A stretch of DNA of 64,000 nucleotides from Durusdinium trenchii (GCA_963970005.1 CAXAMN010006668.1:1124940-1188939), one strand, 5' to 3'; positions 42,759-52,660 are shown, numbered from the stretch's first letter. Numbers and translations are program-made. Notes: generated by a model from the sequence alone, not told the origin.

Positions 42759-44202
42759 CAGACAAACAAAGCCTCGGTACAAGGCCAGTTCCCAGTGAGA
42801 TGGAAGTGGGTCTCTGAGTCCTCGGAAGAGTTCCTTGCTGCCATGGAACCACAGCCGATCAGCACCCAGTCCACGGAAAAATACATGATAGTGGCCTGCT
42901 CTTTGGTTATGCAGCGGACCGGTGTACGGAACCAGACTGGTATGTTCTGCCAGATGTGCACGTGCCAGATGCCTGGAAGCTGCTCCATGCTGCTCCGCGG
43001 GGGAGCGACCGTTTCTGCGTTGGAAGCGGGGCCCGATATGCCTTTGGGCAAGCGAGCGATGCTGCCAATAAGGCCAAAGAGTACAGCTTTGAATCACTCC
43101 ACAAGATCTACTTTTATGATGCATGAAGATGGATCATTGAGCTGGATCAACCTTCCTCTCCACTCCGCCTTCCCCCCGGCCAGGCCTGCAAAAGGGCTGC
43201 TACTGGCAACGCCTGCCAGAAAACAATCAAGAAAGCAATCCAGGCAATCAAGACAATCAAGGCAATCAAGGTGGAGGCCCGTCACAGGATCACCTATCCA
43301 GAGCGATACAGGCGGAAGTCAGCCTCACGGAAACCAGCTCAGTCGATGGTGAAAATAACACATCCCCGAGTGAAGTACCGGAACCTTCTAGCCGTAGTCA
43401 ACAACCAGGCTCTCCAGTCTCCCCAATCACAATTGGCAGCACTGATGAGGAGCAAGCAGACTCACAGAAGGATGCACGGGGACCCTCGGCAAGTGATTCC
43501 CATGTCGAGACTGTAGTCTCAGCAAGCATTGAGGGCACAAATGAAGAAAGACGGCTCAGCGCCTCCCCAACGAGTCCGGCGACCGAAACAACCGGCCAGA
43601 CTCCGGCGCAGAGGCTGTTTAGGAAGCACTGGCCGCAGAAACGGAAAGCGGCGCTACTGATGAGGTGATCGAGCTAGAAGGTAGCAATGAGGCGATGCCA
43701 GCCAGGGGTGCCCCGAACTCTCCCCACTCTCCCCAAGCGCTGACCGCAGAGGAGGAAGCAGACACTAGTCGCCACCAGGCAGGGACAAAAAGGTCTGTGC
43801 CTACTATACAAGCTCACGAAATAGATAACCAAAGGAAGCCTCTGCTGCATCCGAGCGCCATGTCCGCCACGGACGCTGAGGGAGAGGGTGGTCGCCCGTG
43901 TGGCAGCCCTCTTGCGCCTCCCACCAAAGTCAACACCGGCAGATCTCCACCGGAGAGAGCAACGAGGCGCAGTCGTTGGGCATCTAGCCTGCCGGCAGTC
44001 TCTACAGCTCCGCCACAAGGGGTGGACCCAGAAAGCCGGTCTACGGCTCATCGTAGCAGCCCAACCCGCCCCACAAGTGACACAGGAGAGGAGGTTATCG
44101 ATGCCCCTGCCCCACAGGCCGCTGCGCAGCCCAAGCTGCAAGAACTCCCGTCAACTCATTCCAAGGCACCTGAAGTGACTGAGCAACAAAAGGGGTGGAC
44201 TG
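42759..44202 (+). pseudogene. Post-helicase domain and disordered linker, module C
   Basis: From about 42860 one frame reads F-G-Y-A-A-D-R, W-K-L-L-H-A-A-P-R-G and E-Y-S-F-E-S-L-H-K-I-Y-F-Y-D-A, matching module B, then meets TGA (about 43125) where B has Trp. A 9-bp repeat CAATCAAGG follows (43222-43272). The linker (43665-44200) is rich in Pro, Ser, Ala and Glu with no structure. Confidence 0.65.
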
Positions 44203-45151
44203 TTGAGCATTGCGGCTACGAGACCCACGGCCACCGCGGTCATGAATCCGAAGATGCCAGCAGCGCACATGCCCAGGAAAGACGAAGCTCCCATGACGGA
44301 AATCTTTCTTGAGGAAACAGATGACCGAGCGGGAACGGTTGATGCGGATATCACTCACCTAGCGGAGCAAAGAGCAATGCACACGGTACTTCGGTACCAA
44401 ATGCAAGCGTTGAGACACAGTGCCCCTGCAGACTCTAGCGCTTTTGAGGAGTCTACAGCCTTGGCTCCGGTTGCGCCTCCGCTCAGCCTGTATGCCAACT
44501 TGCCACAGGAGTGGCCCTTAGCGCGCCTCAGTGTACAGCTCCGCCACATCGGTGTTATGCTAAGAGTAACCTTATTCCGTCGTGTTGCCGAGCTCAACTT
44601 CCGAGGAGTTGAGTTTCGACGATTGCCAAGGGAAGTAATGACAAGTATCATCCATGATTTCAACAATATTGCAGGGGAGTTGGCCAGACGGCTAGCTTCG
44701 CTCTTCCACTTCCTAAAGTCGGACCCCAGCGCAAACAAGCAGGCGGACGAGCTAGGGCTAACGCTATATGCTGAGCCGAAATACTGGTTGTATTGGCCTC
44801 CTATCCTTCTGTGCCAAAGCCTGCGAAGCCAAAATTGAAGAAGCCAACGGGCGTCCAGTGCAGAAAGCCAAGGAAGAAGGAGGCGTGCCGGATCTAGAGA
44901 CCACAGGCAAAACATTAGCACTAATGCAAACAGTAGTAATGTCCTTCGGCCGCAATCAACGCCTGGGCACGCCAGACCTCCCTATCCATCACCTGCACGT
45001 GTATTTTCCGGTCCAGCTGGTGCATAAACTAATAGCTCGTATGAGAACAGACTTGCACTTCATAGAAGCCACTCAAGAAAAAGGGAATTACAAGCACAAT
45101 AAGGAAAGCGAGGCAAACAGCCCGTACATAGTGGTAGGCACCAAAGAATGA
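44203..45151 (+). pseudogene. Central helical domain, module C
   Basis: Matches module A closely: A-E-Q-R-A-M, L-Y-A-N-L-P-Q-E-W-P-L-A-R-L, F-R-R-V-A-E-L-N-F-R-G-V-E-F, L-Y-A-E-P-K-Y-W-L-Y. The frame shifts at about 44795 and continues at 44768-45151 (LLSFCAKACEAK, ALMQTVVMSFGR, I-H-H-L-H-V-Y-F-P-V-Q). A further extra base near 45149 ends the frame. Confidence 0.7.
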
Positions 45152-45860
45152 GCGTCGTCCAAACACCTCCTATGGTGCGACCCTCCCGGATACTCCCAGC
45201 CTTGCTGTTGCTTACGAGCAAGGGCTGCTAGATGGGAACCTGGGCCAAATAGTCTCCTTTCAATCTACCTATAAGAGCACTCTTCGAATAGAGGTACCAG
45301 TGTGGCCGGACGTACGGCAAGCTGTGCTACCCCCCACACAAACAAAGCCTCCTTTGACAAAGCAAGAAGATGGTTCTGGCGCACTCGATAGAGCGAATCA
45401 AGTGGAAGAAGAAACAGAAGAAGTTGAAGATGACAAGTATGTACCGCCGGACGGACAAGGGTGTTTCTCCTTCAGGCAAAGCCTCCTCCTCCGATCTAAA
45501 GACACCTATGCAGCTCGTTCCATTGGCAACAAGTATGAGATCATCTCCAGATGGCTCCTCACAGGACTCGCGGTGGTTCTCTCAAGGCCAAACTGGCTAC
45601 TTCTTGCCAAAAAAGGGACCCTGACTTCCTCAAGAGCTGCTCCAGAAATACTATCAGGGAGGATACCCGGTTGGCCTCAAAGACAAAGTAGAGCGGCCCT
45701 ACGCGCTCCCAAAGCACAATGCCATCACAGAGGCGAAGTGGTGTCGCAGGGTCGGGTGGTTTTGCCACTCGCAATATTTGCAAGACATGGAGGTCCTGTA
45801 TAATGAACGTGCAGGATCGGCTTTTGAAGAGTTTTACAGGTCAATGGACCATACCAACCC
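45152..45860 (+). pseudogene. C-terminal domain of the helicase protein, module C
   Basis: L-A-V-A-Y-E-Q-G-L-L-D-G-N-L-G-Q-I-V-S-F and L-R-I-E-V-P-V-W up to about 45305, an acidic stretch, then G-Q-G-C-F-S-F-R-Q-S-L-L and W-L-L-T-G-L-A-V-V-L-S-R. The frame decays after about 45620. Confidence 0.65.
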
Positions 45861-45954
45861 CATCCAAGCGACAGAATGCGACCAAATCGAAGAGGAACAG
45901 AAGGAACCACCAGCACGAACCGGACAGTCAGAACCAATGCAATAAATGGTGGCG

Positions 45955-45967
45955 GCCATTGGCTCAA
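45955..45967 (+). other. Possible spliced-leader relic upstream of C LRR-1
   Basis: GCCATTGGCTCAA equals the leader with two T's missing from its T4 run; 35 nt before the ATG at 46002. Confidence 0.55.
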
Positions 45968-46001
45968 ACCAGCCCTAACTACTGCTGCAACACCATCCCT
46001 C

Positions 46002-47216
46002 ATGAATACCAGAGACAGCGATGCAGATCAGTTGGCAGGCATTTGCCGCTGTCCCTTGAGGCTTGTCACGTTAGCAGGAAATGAAACTGAAACTACTGTC
46101 CCACTGAGCATTTACCATCATTGGGAAATGCTTGAAGACTACCTAGTAGAGCTATTGGCCAACAAGTATGGCCTTGACACCTTTTGATGTGAGTTGGCAC
46201 TTCTGTCAGATGAGGCCGACAGCCCCCTCAGTGACCCCATTCATGAGAAGCTTTGGGAGAACAACCGCTACCAACTCACTGTCTGGAATAGCCTCCGCGT
46301 AATATCCTCGAAGGAACAAATCAGAAGGGAAGAACATGCGGACCACCCCAAAGCAATCTCGGTTCCGATGAATGGGACCGGCATTCTTCCTGCCAAAGCA
46401 TTCTTTGCCGTAGCGCGGCTTCGGCATGTCCAAGTTGAGGCGGGATATCATACCATTGAGCGACAGGCATGGCGATACTGCCACACGCTTACCATTGTTA
46501 AACTGCCCAGCTCTGTGGTTACAGTGTCGAACGCTGTATTTCAAGGATGTTACGCACTTACCACAGTGGTGATGCCAGGGTGCCTATTCTTAGGTGCTCG
46601 ACTTTTTGCAGAATGTTGTGCTCTAGAACAGGTGGGAGTGCTTACAGTGCGCCCCTGCAGATTAGCCTGTGGTGCCACAATCTCACCCTATGCCTTTGAA
46701 GGTTGCATAAGGCTAGCACAAATAGGTCTTCCCCGGACCAGAGCCGCTACCGGGATTCAAGAACTAACATCCCCACCAGAAGGATTGCCAACGGGGTGCT
46801 TCCATTCGTCAGGCATTCAAGACATCCACGTTTCGCAAGCAACTGAGTTTATAGGTCGTAAGGCCTTTGCACAATGCCAGCAATTAATTGCCATTGACCT
46901 TTCACACACGCGAGTGAGAATAGTGCAAGTGCAAGTATTCTCACACTGTCGAGCCTTGGCGCAGATCACCCTGCCAAAACATCTCACAGAAATAGGCGCT
47001 GAAGCCTTTGAAGCTTGTGTTTCGCTTAGTACAATAGCACTTCCGCCGTTTGTAAGCAGCATTGGGTACCGTGCCTTTGCGGAGTGCAGCAGCCTGATAT
47101 GTCTCACACAACGCAGTGACAGAGCAAGCCAGCGCGGCATCCAAGTTGCAGCTAATGCTTTCGATGGGTGTCAGGCCCTAGTCGTTCCTGGAGGAATCTG
47201 TGGTTTGGCTGTTTGA
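46002..47216 (+). pseudogene. LRR_5 protein, module C LRR-1, with a nonsense codon
   Basis: From ATG 46002 the N-terminal domain reads L-R-L-V-T-L-A-G-N-E, W-E-M-L-E-D-Y-L-V-E, then D-T-F followed by TGA (46185-46187) exactly where relatives have the Gly of F-G-C-E-L. Everything after it (46188-47216) stays in the same frame with full LRR_5 repeats (H-T-I-E-R-Q-A-W-R-Y-C, F-Q-G-C-Y-A-L-T-T-V, F-A-E-C-S-S-L). A single base change (GGA to TGA) explains it. Read-through or a downstream start cannot be excluded. Closest relative: A LRR-1. Confidence 0.8.
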
Positions 47217-47353
47217 GAGAAAAAAATTCAACGATCAGATGACTGCCCGTGCAGTTGTCCTATCCACTACACACAGAACAAGCTATTAGCAAAAGCGAGT
47301 CACAAGCGAGTCACATGCTGGAGCATAAGCAAAATGTAAGTAGACGCAATCCC

Positions 47354-47366
47354 TTTGGGCTCGAAG
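47354..47366 (+). other. Weak spliced-leader-like sequence upstream of C LRR-2
   Basis: TTTGGGCTCGAAG, two differences from the leader tail, 36 nt before the ATG at 47402. Included because of its position only. Confidence 0.25.
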
Positions 47367-47401
47367 AAAAGAGTGCAAAGTCATATAGAGGGGAGACTGC
47401 C

Positions 47402-48649
47402 ATGATTGCTGACCATATCTCAGTGTCTACTTCGCAGTGGAGTGAAGAAAGGGCACTGACTGTGCATTTGGTCTTGACCACATTAGCTGGCGATGAAGCC
47501 CAGCTAACAATTGAAATTCAGGAGTTCGACCGACTGCAAGAATTTGAAAATGCAGTCATGGAACAACTACCGGTGATAGGTGAAAGCAGCACCTTTGGGT
47601 GCGAACTAAGCTTTGTTTGTCGCAACTCGCAACAGAAGCTAGTTGACCCAATCTGGCACACGTTGCGAGATTGCAACTGCTTTACTGTTGTTGTCAGCCC
47701 CTGCTTTGAGCAAGCCGAGCATAAGGGGCAAATGCAAGGGGAAGCCAAAGCCCTGCAAGTCCCGTTCTACTATATCGATAGAGTTTTCCCGCAGGCCTTT
47801 TCGCATGTGGCAAACGTGCGGCATGTGCAAGTTGATGCAGGCTACCGTATAATAGGGGAGGGGGCTTGGCGCAACTGTCAGCGCCTCCAAATTGTACATC
47901 TGGACAGCACTGTAATCAGCCTGCAAACGCAAGCCTTTCACCGCTGCTATGCATTGCGCAAAGTCATTGCACCAGGATGCAAGCAGTTTGGAGCACAGGT
48001 CTTTGAAGAGTGCTGTGCGCTTCTGCAGATTGGGACTTCTCATGATGCCACCAATCAGCTCGCTCCACAAGCAGAGCTCATGCCCCGTGCCTTTCGTAAA
48101 TGTACAGTGCTGCGTCAAATCAATTTCGAGCTGACGGAGCCCCAGCCGAACGGCCGGACGCGATGTTTGCCGGAATGCTGCTTCATGGAAGCCGGCTTAA
48201 CCGCATTGACCCTACCTCCAGAGTTTAATTGGATGGGGCCGAGTGCCTGCGAACGGTGTATGCAGCTGCAATTAGTAGATCTCTCACGAACTGAAATCAT
48301 AGAAATCATGGGAGGTACCTTTGCACACTGCAAACACTTGCAAACATTAAAACTCCCTGGAGCACTGAGGATGATTCGACAGGAAGCCTTCCTCAAATGT
48401 GCCTCCCTAACAGAGGTGCACGTGCCTCCCACATTGCTCTATATTGCACGACGAGCTTTTGCGGGGTGCACACAGCTCTGTCGCTCTCAGAGAAATGGCC
48501 AAAGTGTGACCTGGCGGGGCACCTACTCTCGAGGAAATGCTTTTCTTCGCTGTGACAACTTAGATATGCCGAATTGGGTTCGATGGTTGCCACGCACTCA
48601 AGAAGTCGAGGATCAATGGGCAGATGACTCTTTTGCTGCCCTCGATTAA
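47402..48649 (+). CDS. LRR_5 leucine-rich repeat protein, module C LRR-2
   Basis: This is an intact protein of 415 residues from ATG 47402. The open frame extends upstream to 47249, but the first in-frame ATG after the leader-like sequence is preferred because that spacing matches the other LRR genes. N-terminal domain: L-V-L-T-T-L-A-G-D-E, F-E-N-A-V-M-E-Q-L-P, F-G-C-E-L-S-F-V, I-W-H-T-L-R-D. Repeats: Y-R-I-I-G-E-G-A-W-R-N-C, F-H-R-C-Y-A-L-R-K-V, F-E-E-C-C-A-L-L-Q. Acidic C-terminus. No signal peptide. Closest relative is A LRR-2. It ends module C. Confidence 0.85.
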   Translation: MIADHISVSTSQWSEERALTVHLVLTTLAGDEAQLTIEIQEFDRLQEFENAVMEQLPVIGESSTFGCELSFVCRNSQQKLVDPIWHTLRDCNCFTVVVSPCFEQAEHKGQMQGEAKALQVPFYYIDRVFPQAFSHVANVRHVQVDAGYRIIGEGAWRNCQRLQIVHLDSTVISLQTQAFHRCYALRKVIAPGCKQFGAQVFEECCALLQIGTSHDATNQLAPQAELMPRAFRKCTVLRQINFELTEPQPNGRTRCLPECCFMEAGLTALTLPPEFNWMGPSACERCMQLQLVDLSRTEIIEIMGGTFAHCKHLQTLKLPGALRMIRQEAFLKCASLTEVHVPPTLLYIARRAFAGCTQLCRSQRNGQSVTWRGTYSRGNAFLRCDNLDMPNWVRWLPRTQEVEDQWADDSFAALD

Positions 48650-49555
48650 GGGCTGGTGTCGATGTGCTCACGGATGTCTTGCGTGACTGCTTGCGCCCGT
48701 GTGCTGGCTAGACCCCAATCATATCCCAATCACATCTCGTGATGTCTTTTTGAAAGCTGCAAGCGCACTTCGGTTTATCAATCATGACTACATAAGCAAA
48801 GTAGGCAGCTGACCAACACCCGTGTGCTGGTCCTGTACGTACCAGCCAATGACACAGTGCTAGCTGCCTCGTCGACACTGAGTAGTTAGCCAGTCCCAGC
48901 CTGCTACCCGTGTAGTGGTTCTGGATGAGTATAGTGTACAGAATTAGGAAAACGGCGTCTCACCCTGTTTCACCCCCTAACTTAGCATCGTAGTTCATGG
49001 GGCACATGCATGTTTTGGCCGCTCCTGATGGCCGCGGTGGAAAGAGGCTGATAGAAGAAGAAAAGCAACACAAGGTGCAGTAATTATCCAGGATGACTGC
49101 CCACACCTGGAGCATGTCACGCTGCACGCTCTATATCAAGCCCTGTGTGCTTGACTTGCCTGACATGCTCTGATTGATCCTCCCCCTCTGGGGGAGGAAT
49201 GGGAGCCACCTCTCCCTTGCCACCTCTTTTGAACCATTTCGGTGACCTCGCACTGTCCTTCATCCTCGGCTTTTTGGAAATACCGAGCTGAGTGACCGTG
49301 GTTTTCCCTTGACGGCACCTCCTTGGTTCCGCATTCGTGGCTACCTGCTGGCAAAAAAGCAAATCGTGACGAATGGACCCTGGTCAAAGGGCCATTCCCT
49401 CACTAACAATTCGTTCCTATTTGATGCACACTTTCACTGGTGGTAAGAGCACAGTAGCAACGCTGCAATTTTGGACTGTGCCATCCTTCCCATCTTTTTC
49501 ATCCTTGTCTTTTTGGCGGTGCTACGGCACTCACAGGGTGATAAATGGCTAATCA
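48650..49555. other. Non-coding stretch, no gene seen
   Basis: Short frames only. Nothing I can support. Confidence 0.45.
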
Positions 49556-49888
49556 GTACTTGCAACAGCACATGCAACCGTTTGCTCGCTGGGCTCTTAT
49601 GCCCCTGATTCGATTGCACCTTGCTCCGCTTCATGAAGAACAAGAAGTACTGAGCGTTTTGCGGAATTCATCGCCCCTGTCTCACCTTCTTCATGCCTTC
49701 TTGGCTCTCGGAGCTGCGCTACAGGTTGCACTCGGTTTGGGTTTTGTTGTGTTGTTTTTTGTTGGGTGTTGGGTTGCTTTGGTCCTTTCGTGTTATGTGC
49801 AACCTGTCTAGTAACTCCTTCTTAACTCGACTAAGGTGACTTGTGCATGACCTGCACACACAGCGCCTCCACTCGTGCAAAAAAAAAA
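49556..49888 (+). mobile_element. Short structured retroelement, copy 9 (divergent)
   Basis: Perfect 11-bp stem ACAGGTTGCAC (49721-49731) with GTGCAACCTGT (49797-49807) encloses a G/T-rich loop. Then GGTGACTTGTGCA with hairpin GTGCA-TGACC-TGCAC (49843-49857), CAGCGCC, CTCGTGC and an A10 tail (49879-49888). Upstream TTCGATTGCACCTTGCTC resembles the head of copy 1 and a loose B-box. Stem sequences differ from the other copies but pair at the same places. Confidence 0.65.
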
Positions 49889-50157
49889 GAAAACAGGTTG
49901 CCTCGTTCAGAGAGCAATCGTCTGCCATCATGCCGAACAGCAATAGTGGCTAGCCATGCACCCTTGCAGGGGGTTTGAGCCAGAGGGCAAGGCAGCGGGT
50001 GCGTATTACCCAAGAAGTTGCTCGTCTGGGATGTCCAACGGACTACCTGGAGAAACAGCCTTATAACTGAGTGCATATGTGTGTAGAGATTATCCCAAGA
50101 TGGGTAAACCATGTTTCGCGAACACAGCACTGTCCATGCTGGACTAACGGCACTTGC
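49889..50157. other. 3' flank of the LINE-like element
   Basis: No gene. The LINE 3' end should lie here, but no tail or target duplication was found. Confidence 0.4.
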
Positions 50158-51816
50158 TTATGTCAGGCGACGCTTCTTAGCACCTGGGGCTACCCTCGCC
50201 CTCTTGGTTAACCGCTCTTCTAGAGAAACTTGATCTTGGTTGCTGGCTCCTTGATACGTGCGTTTTGGTCTTACAACTGGGTAGGGGGGCAGAGATACCA
50301 TCCCAACAACTCCACCAAAGACACCAGAAGAGAAAGTGTTGTCGCCGTCAAGCTCTACGAGAAGCTCATTCCTTTTGGCACAAAGTAATTCGCCCCTAAA
50401 GAGCGGCGGGTCATCCAGTGAGAAGCAATATCGTTGGCGCAAGAAACGATGGAGGGAGGTCAGGTGTGCTTCCGTGGGGCCGGGACTGACCCAAAATCCA
50501 TCATGTAACCAGATGACCGAGCGGAACCCAAGGAGTGGTTGCAAGAAGCTGTAGGCCGCCCACGTTAACTGCTGTTCGAGCTGTTCAAAAAAGCGGTAAG
50601 GGTCCGCCCGGGTCCGTTCGCTGGTTCTAACTATGCCCCAGGAGGGTGGGTTATCCATGACAAAACGGCTGGCCGCATGTAGTTCATATGCAAAGCGCGT
50701 TGCTTGTACAAGTTGCTGGTTACCAAGGTGCGGAAGTTGGCGCTGGAGATAAGAGACAGCTTCTTGGGGTGTGCCACTATTTATGATGACCAAGGGCCAC
50801 GTTTTTACCAATGCGACGTGTATGGCAGAAGCTTCATCTGTGACTGACACGCCGAACTGCTCATGTAGCCAGTCTCGTGCAGCTTGCACAGGGGGCAAGG
50901 TAAGATGGACACCCGCGGTGACACAGCATCTCCGAGTGAGTTCATAATGCGCACCACTGATATCAATTTCATAGTGGTCTTCTCCAAAAAGTAACAGCCT
51001 TACTCTGCGAGGTAGCCGTTGCGCGGCAGCACCGACAGCATAGAAACGGCCTTTCCCATCAGCAGAAGAAGTCTTGTACCCTACGGTGAGGGATCGATGT
51101 TGGTTCCCTGCAGTAGCAAGATTATCTTGTACATATTGTCGACTGTGGGCTGTACTTTGTAGTATTTTGGCAAGTTGCGGCGGAGCCGGGGCTGGGCATT
51201 CAATTAGCGCAAAAGCCGGAGATGTGTGCAGAGCCCCATGATCAACAATAAAGCCAAGCTTTTGCGCGAGGTGATAAGGAGGAGGTGCCCGATGACTGGC
51301 AGCATGCAGTGGGGAGTCAGCAGCTCGTTTTGCGACTGCACTAGCAGAGCCCGCGAAATGGTCAGCGAGTTTGTTACATTCTCTTGGCAGGTAAACTAGC
51401 CGGAAAATGAACGGGGCTCTCGCAAGCAGTAGCTGGCACTCTTCCAAAATTTTGACGACTGCGAGTCGTTTGATACGGCCACGACCCTGTAAGTAATTGA
51501 GGAGGGGTAGGATGTCGCCCTGAAGGACAACGCCATCCTGTGCAATTCCTTTGTTGAGGCATTCATGGTGGAAGTCAGTGGCTAATTGCACTGCATGCAG
51601 ACAAGCCTGTGCCTCTGCAATAACATTATCCGGGCAATCAAGCAAGGGTATTGACTTCCACCGTACAAGCGTCGTAGAGTCTTGGGTAACTTGTAGAAGA
51701 CTAACCCCTGCTCCCCCTGTTCTCGTTTTCTTATGTGCAGAACAAGACATCCTTTCCACTGGGCTGCTTCCCCTATTAGTAGCACCGCATTTTCCAGGAC
51801 ATCGACCGAAGCACAA
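50158..51816 (-). CDS. LINE-like element: RNase H and a polymerase-A-like C-terminal domain
   Basis: C-terminal part of a non-LTR retroelement protein. RNase H spans about residues 35-160, with GGAGVSLLQ as the first strand, Glu68 in I-A-E-A-Q-A, Asp101 in L-Q-G-D-I-L and Asp152 in N-K-L-A-D-H-F; the first Asp is probably in the previous frame (C-A-S-V-D-V-L-E, before about 51720). After a spacer, residues 254-470 form another domain: G-R-F-Y-A-V, L-P-R-R-V-R, then E-I-D-I-S-G-A-H-Y-E-L (Asp285), and V-I-W-L-H-D-G-F-W-V (His438-Asp439). The D-x-S-x-x-x-x-E and H-D patterns look like motifs A and C of family A polymerases. RNase H is well supported; the polymerase reading is a guess. The element continues upstream in the next frame. 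Confidence 0.7.
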   Translation of the reverse strand: MCFGRCPGKCGATNRGSSPVERMSCSAHKKTRTGGAGVSLLQVTQDSTTLVRWKSIPLLDCPDNVIAEAQACLHAVQLATDFHHECLNKGIAQDGVVLQGDILPLLNYLQGRGRIKRLAVVKILEECQLLLARAPFIFRLVYLPRECNKLADHFAGSASAVAKRAADSPLHAASHRAPPPYHLAQKLGFIVDHGALHTSPAFALIECPAPAPPQLAKILQSTAHSRQYVQDNLATAGNQHRSLTVGYKTSSADGKGRFYAVGAAAQRLPRRVRLLLFGEDHYEIDISGAHYELTRRCCVTAGVHLTLPPVQAARDWLHEQFGVSVTDEASAIHVALVKTWPLVIINSGTPQEAVSYLQRQLPHLGNQQLVQATRFAYELHAASRFVMDNPPSWGIVRTSERTRADPYRFFEQLEQQLTWAAYSFLQPLLGFRSVIWLHDGFWVSPGPTEAHLTSLHRFLRQRYCFSLDDPPLFRGELLCAKRNELLVELDGDNTFSSGVFGGVVGMVSLPPYPVVRPKRTYQGASNQDQVSLEERLTKRARVAPGAKKRRLT

Positions 51817-52613
51817 AGCTTAAGGTGAGTAGATCCGCATTGGCAGGTATAGGGGAGTAGGGTCGCTGTGGCTGACGGAAATGGCAACTTGATGTATTGT
51901 GTGAGCAACAAACGCAACCTTGCATCTGCAGTAGCAAAGGTGGCTATCGTTTCACCTTTATGGAAGGCCTGGGTTGTACTGAGGCCTTTGTCAGGGAGCA
52001 AGGCGGATTCCAGCTGCGTTTGCGGGAAGCGTTGGACACGGATGAAAGAGGTGGAAGTACAATGGAGATCAGCCTGCATTGGCGGTGCTTTAAACCAGGC
52101 AAGCTGGGTGGCTGGGAGCGATTGGTACGTACGTTGCCACAAGTCCAAGGCGTGTGCAGGGATAGGTTTCACCTTGACACATGTGATATTAGGTCGGAGC
52201 CCCCCATATTCAGTAACAATCCTGCGGAAATGGAACAATAAGTGCGTTAGCGCAATCCCTGCATGTTTGGTCGGTGTCTGACGCCAGTTGATAGGAGGCG
52301 GGTTAGCTTTGTGCAAGGCAGCCCAAGCGATGTGGACTACAGGGCAATAGGATAACCAATGATCAATCGTATTGGCTCCTCCCTGGCAGATGACACAAGG
52401 CGCAATAGCTGCATCACTGAGGGGACCGTCAGTTGTGTGAACTCTGGACATGATTGGCGTGGGAGGAGCAAGTCGTTTCATGCCCATTGGCGCATGGTGA
52501 CGCAAGAAAGAGATTGCTTCTGGTGGGAGTTCAACAAATGCGCCTGGATCCTGACCAATGCAATTAACACAGAGGGCTCCTTTCTGTGGGCCAAGTGGGT
52601 ACGTTCTGGCATT
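51582..52613 (-). CDS. LINE-like element: zinc knuckle and linker segment
   Basis: The open frame extends from the transposon edge (52613) through C-V-N-C-I-G-Q and then C-V-I-C-Q-G-G-A-N-T-I-D-H-W-L-S-Y-C, the C-x-x-C...H...C knuckle that follows reverse transcriptase in many LINEs. It ends in another frame from RNase H, overlapping it at 51582-51816; the switch is near 51720. Reading continues into 62892-63491 if the transposon and one CTG are removed. Confidence 0.7.
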   Translation of the reverse strand, partial: NARTYPLGPQKGALCVNCIGQDPGAFVELPPEAISFLRHHAPMGMKRLAPPTPIMSRVHTTDGPLSDAAIAPCVICQGGANTIDHWLSYCPVVHIAWAALHKANPPPINWRQTPTKHAGIALTHLLFHFRRIVTEYGGLRPNITCVKVKPIPAHALDLWQRTYQSLPATQLAWFKAPPMQADLHCTSTSFIRVQRFPQTQLESALLPDKGLSTTQAFHKGETIATFATADARLRLLLTQYIKLPFPSATATLLPYTCQCGSTHLKLCASVDVLENAVLLIGEAAQWKGCLVLHIRKREQGEQGLVFYKLPKTLRRLYGGSQYPCLIARIMLLQRHRLVCMQCN

Positions 52614-52616
52614 CTG

Positions 52617-52660
52617 TGCACACCACTTGGGTGTGCCTTTTGAGTTGTGGCACTTGCAAC
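52617..52660 (+). repeat. Left terminal inverted repeat
   Basis: Starts TGCACACCACTTGGGTGTGC. The first part is itself a hairpin (GCACACC-ACTTG-GGTGTGC, 52618-52636). It pairs with the right end through CTTGGGTGTGC and, less exactly, for about 20 more bases. Confidence 0.6.

Noticed and set aside
2397..48649. LRR proteins as bacterial BspA surface antigens and proof of gene transfer
   Set aside because: LRR_5 repeats are common in protists. No signal peptides or anchors are present and the neighbours are eukaryotic-type elements.
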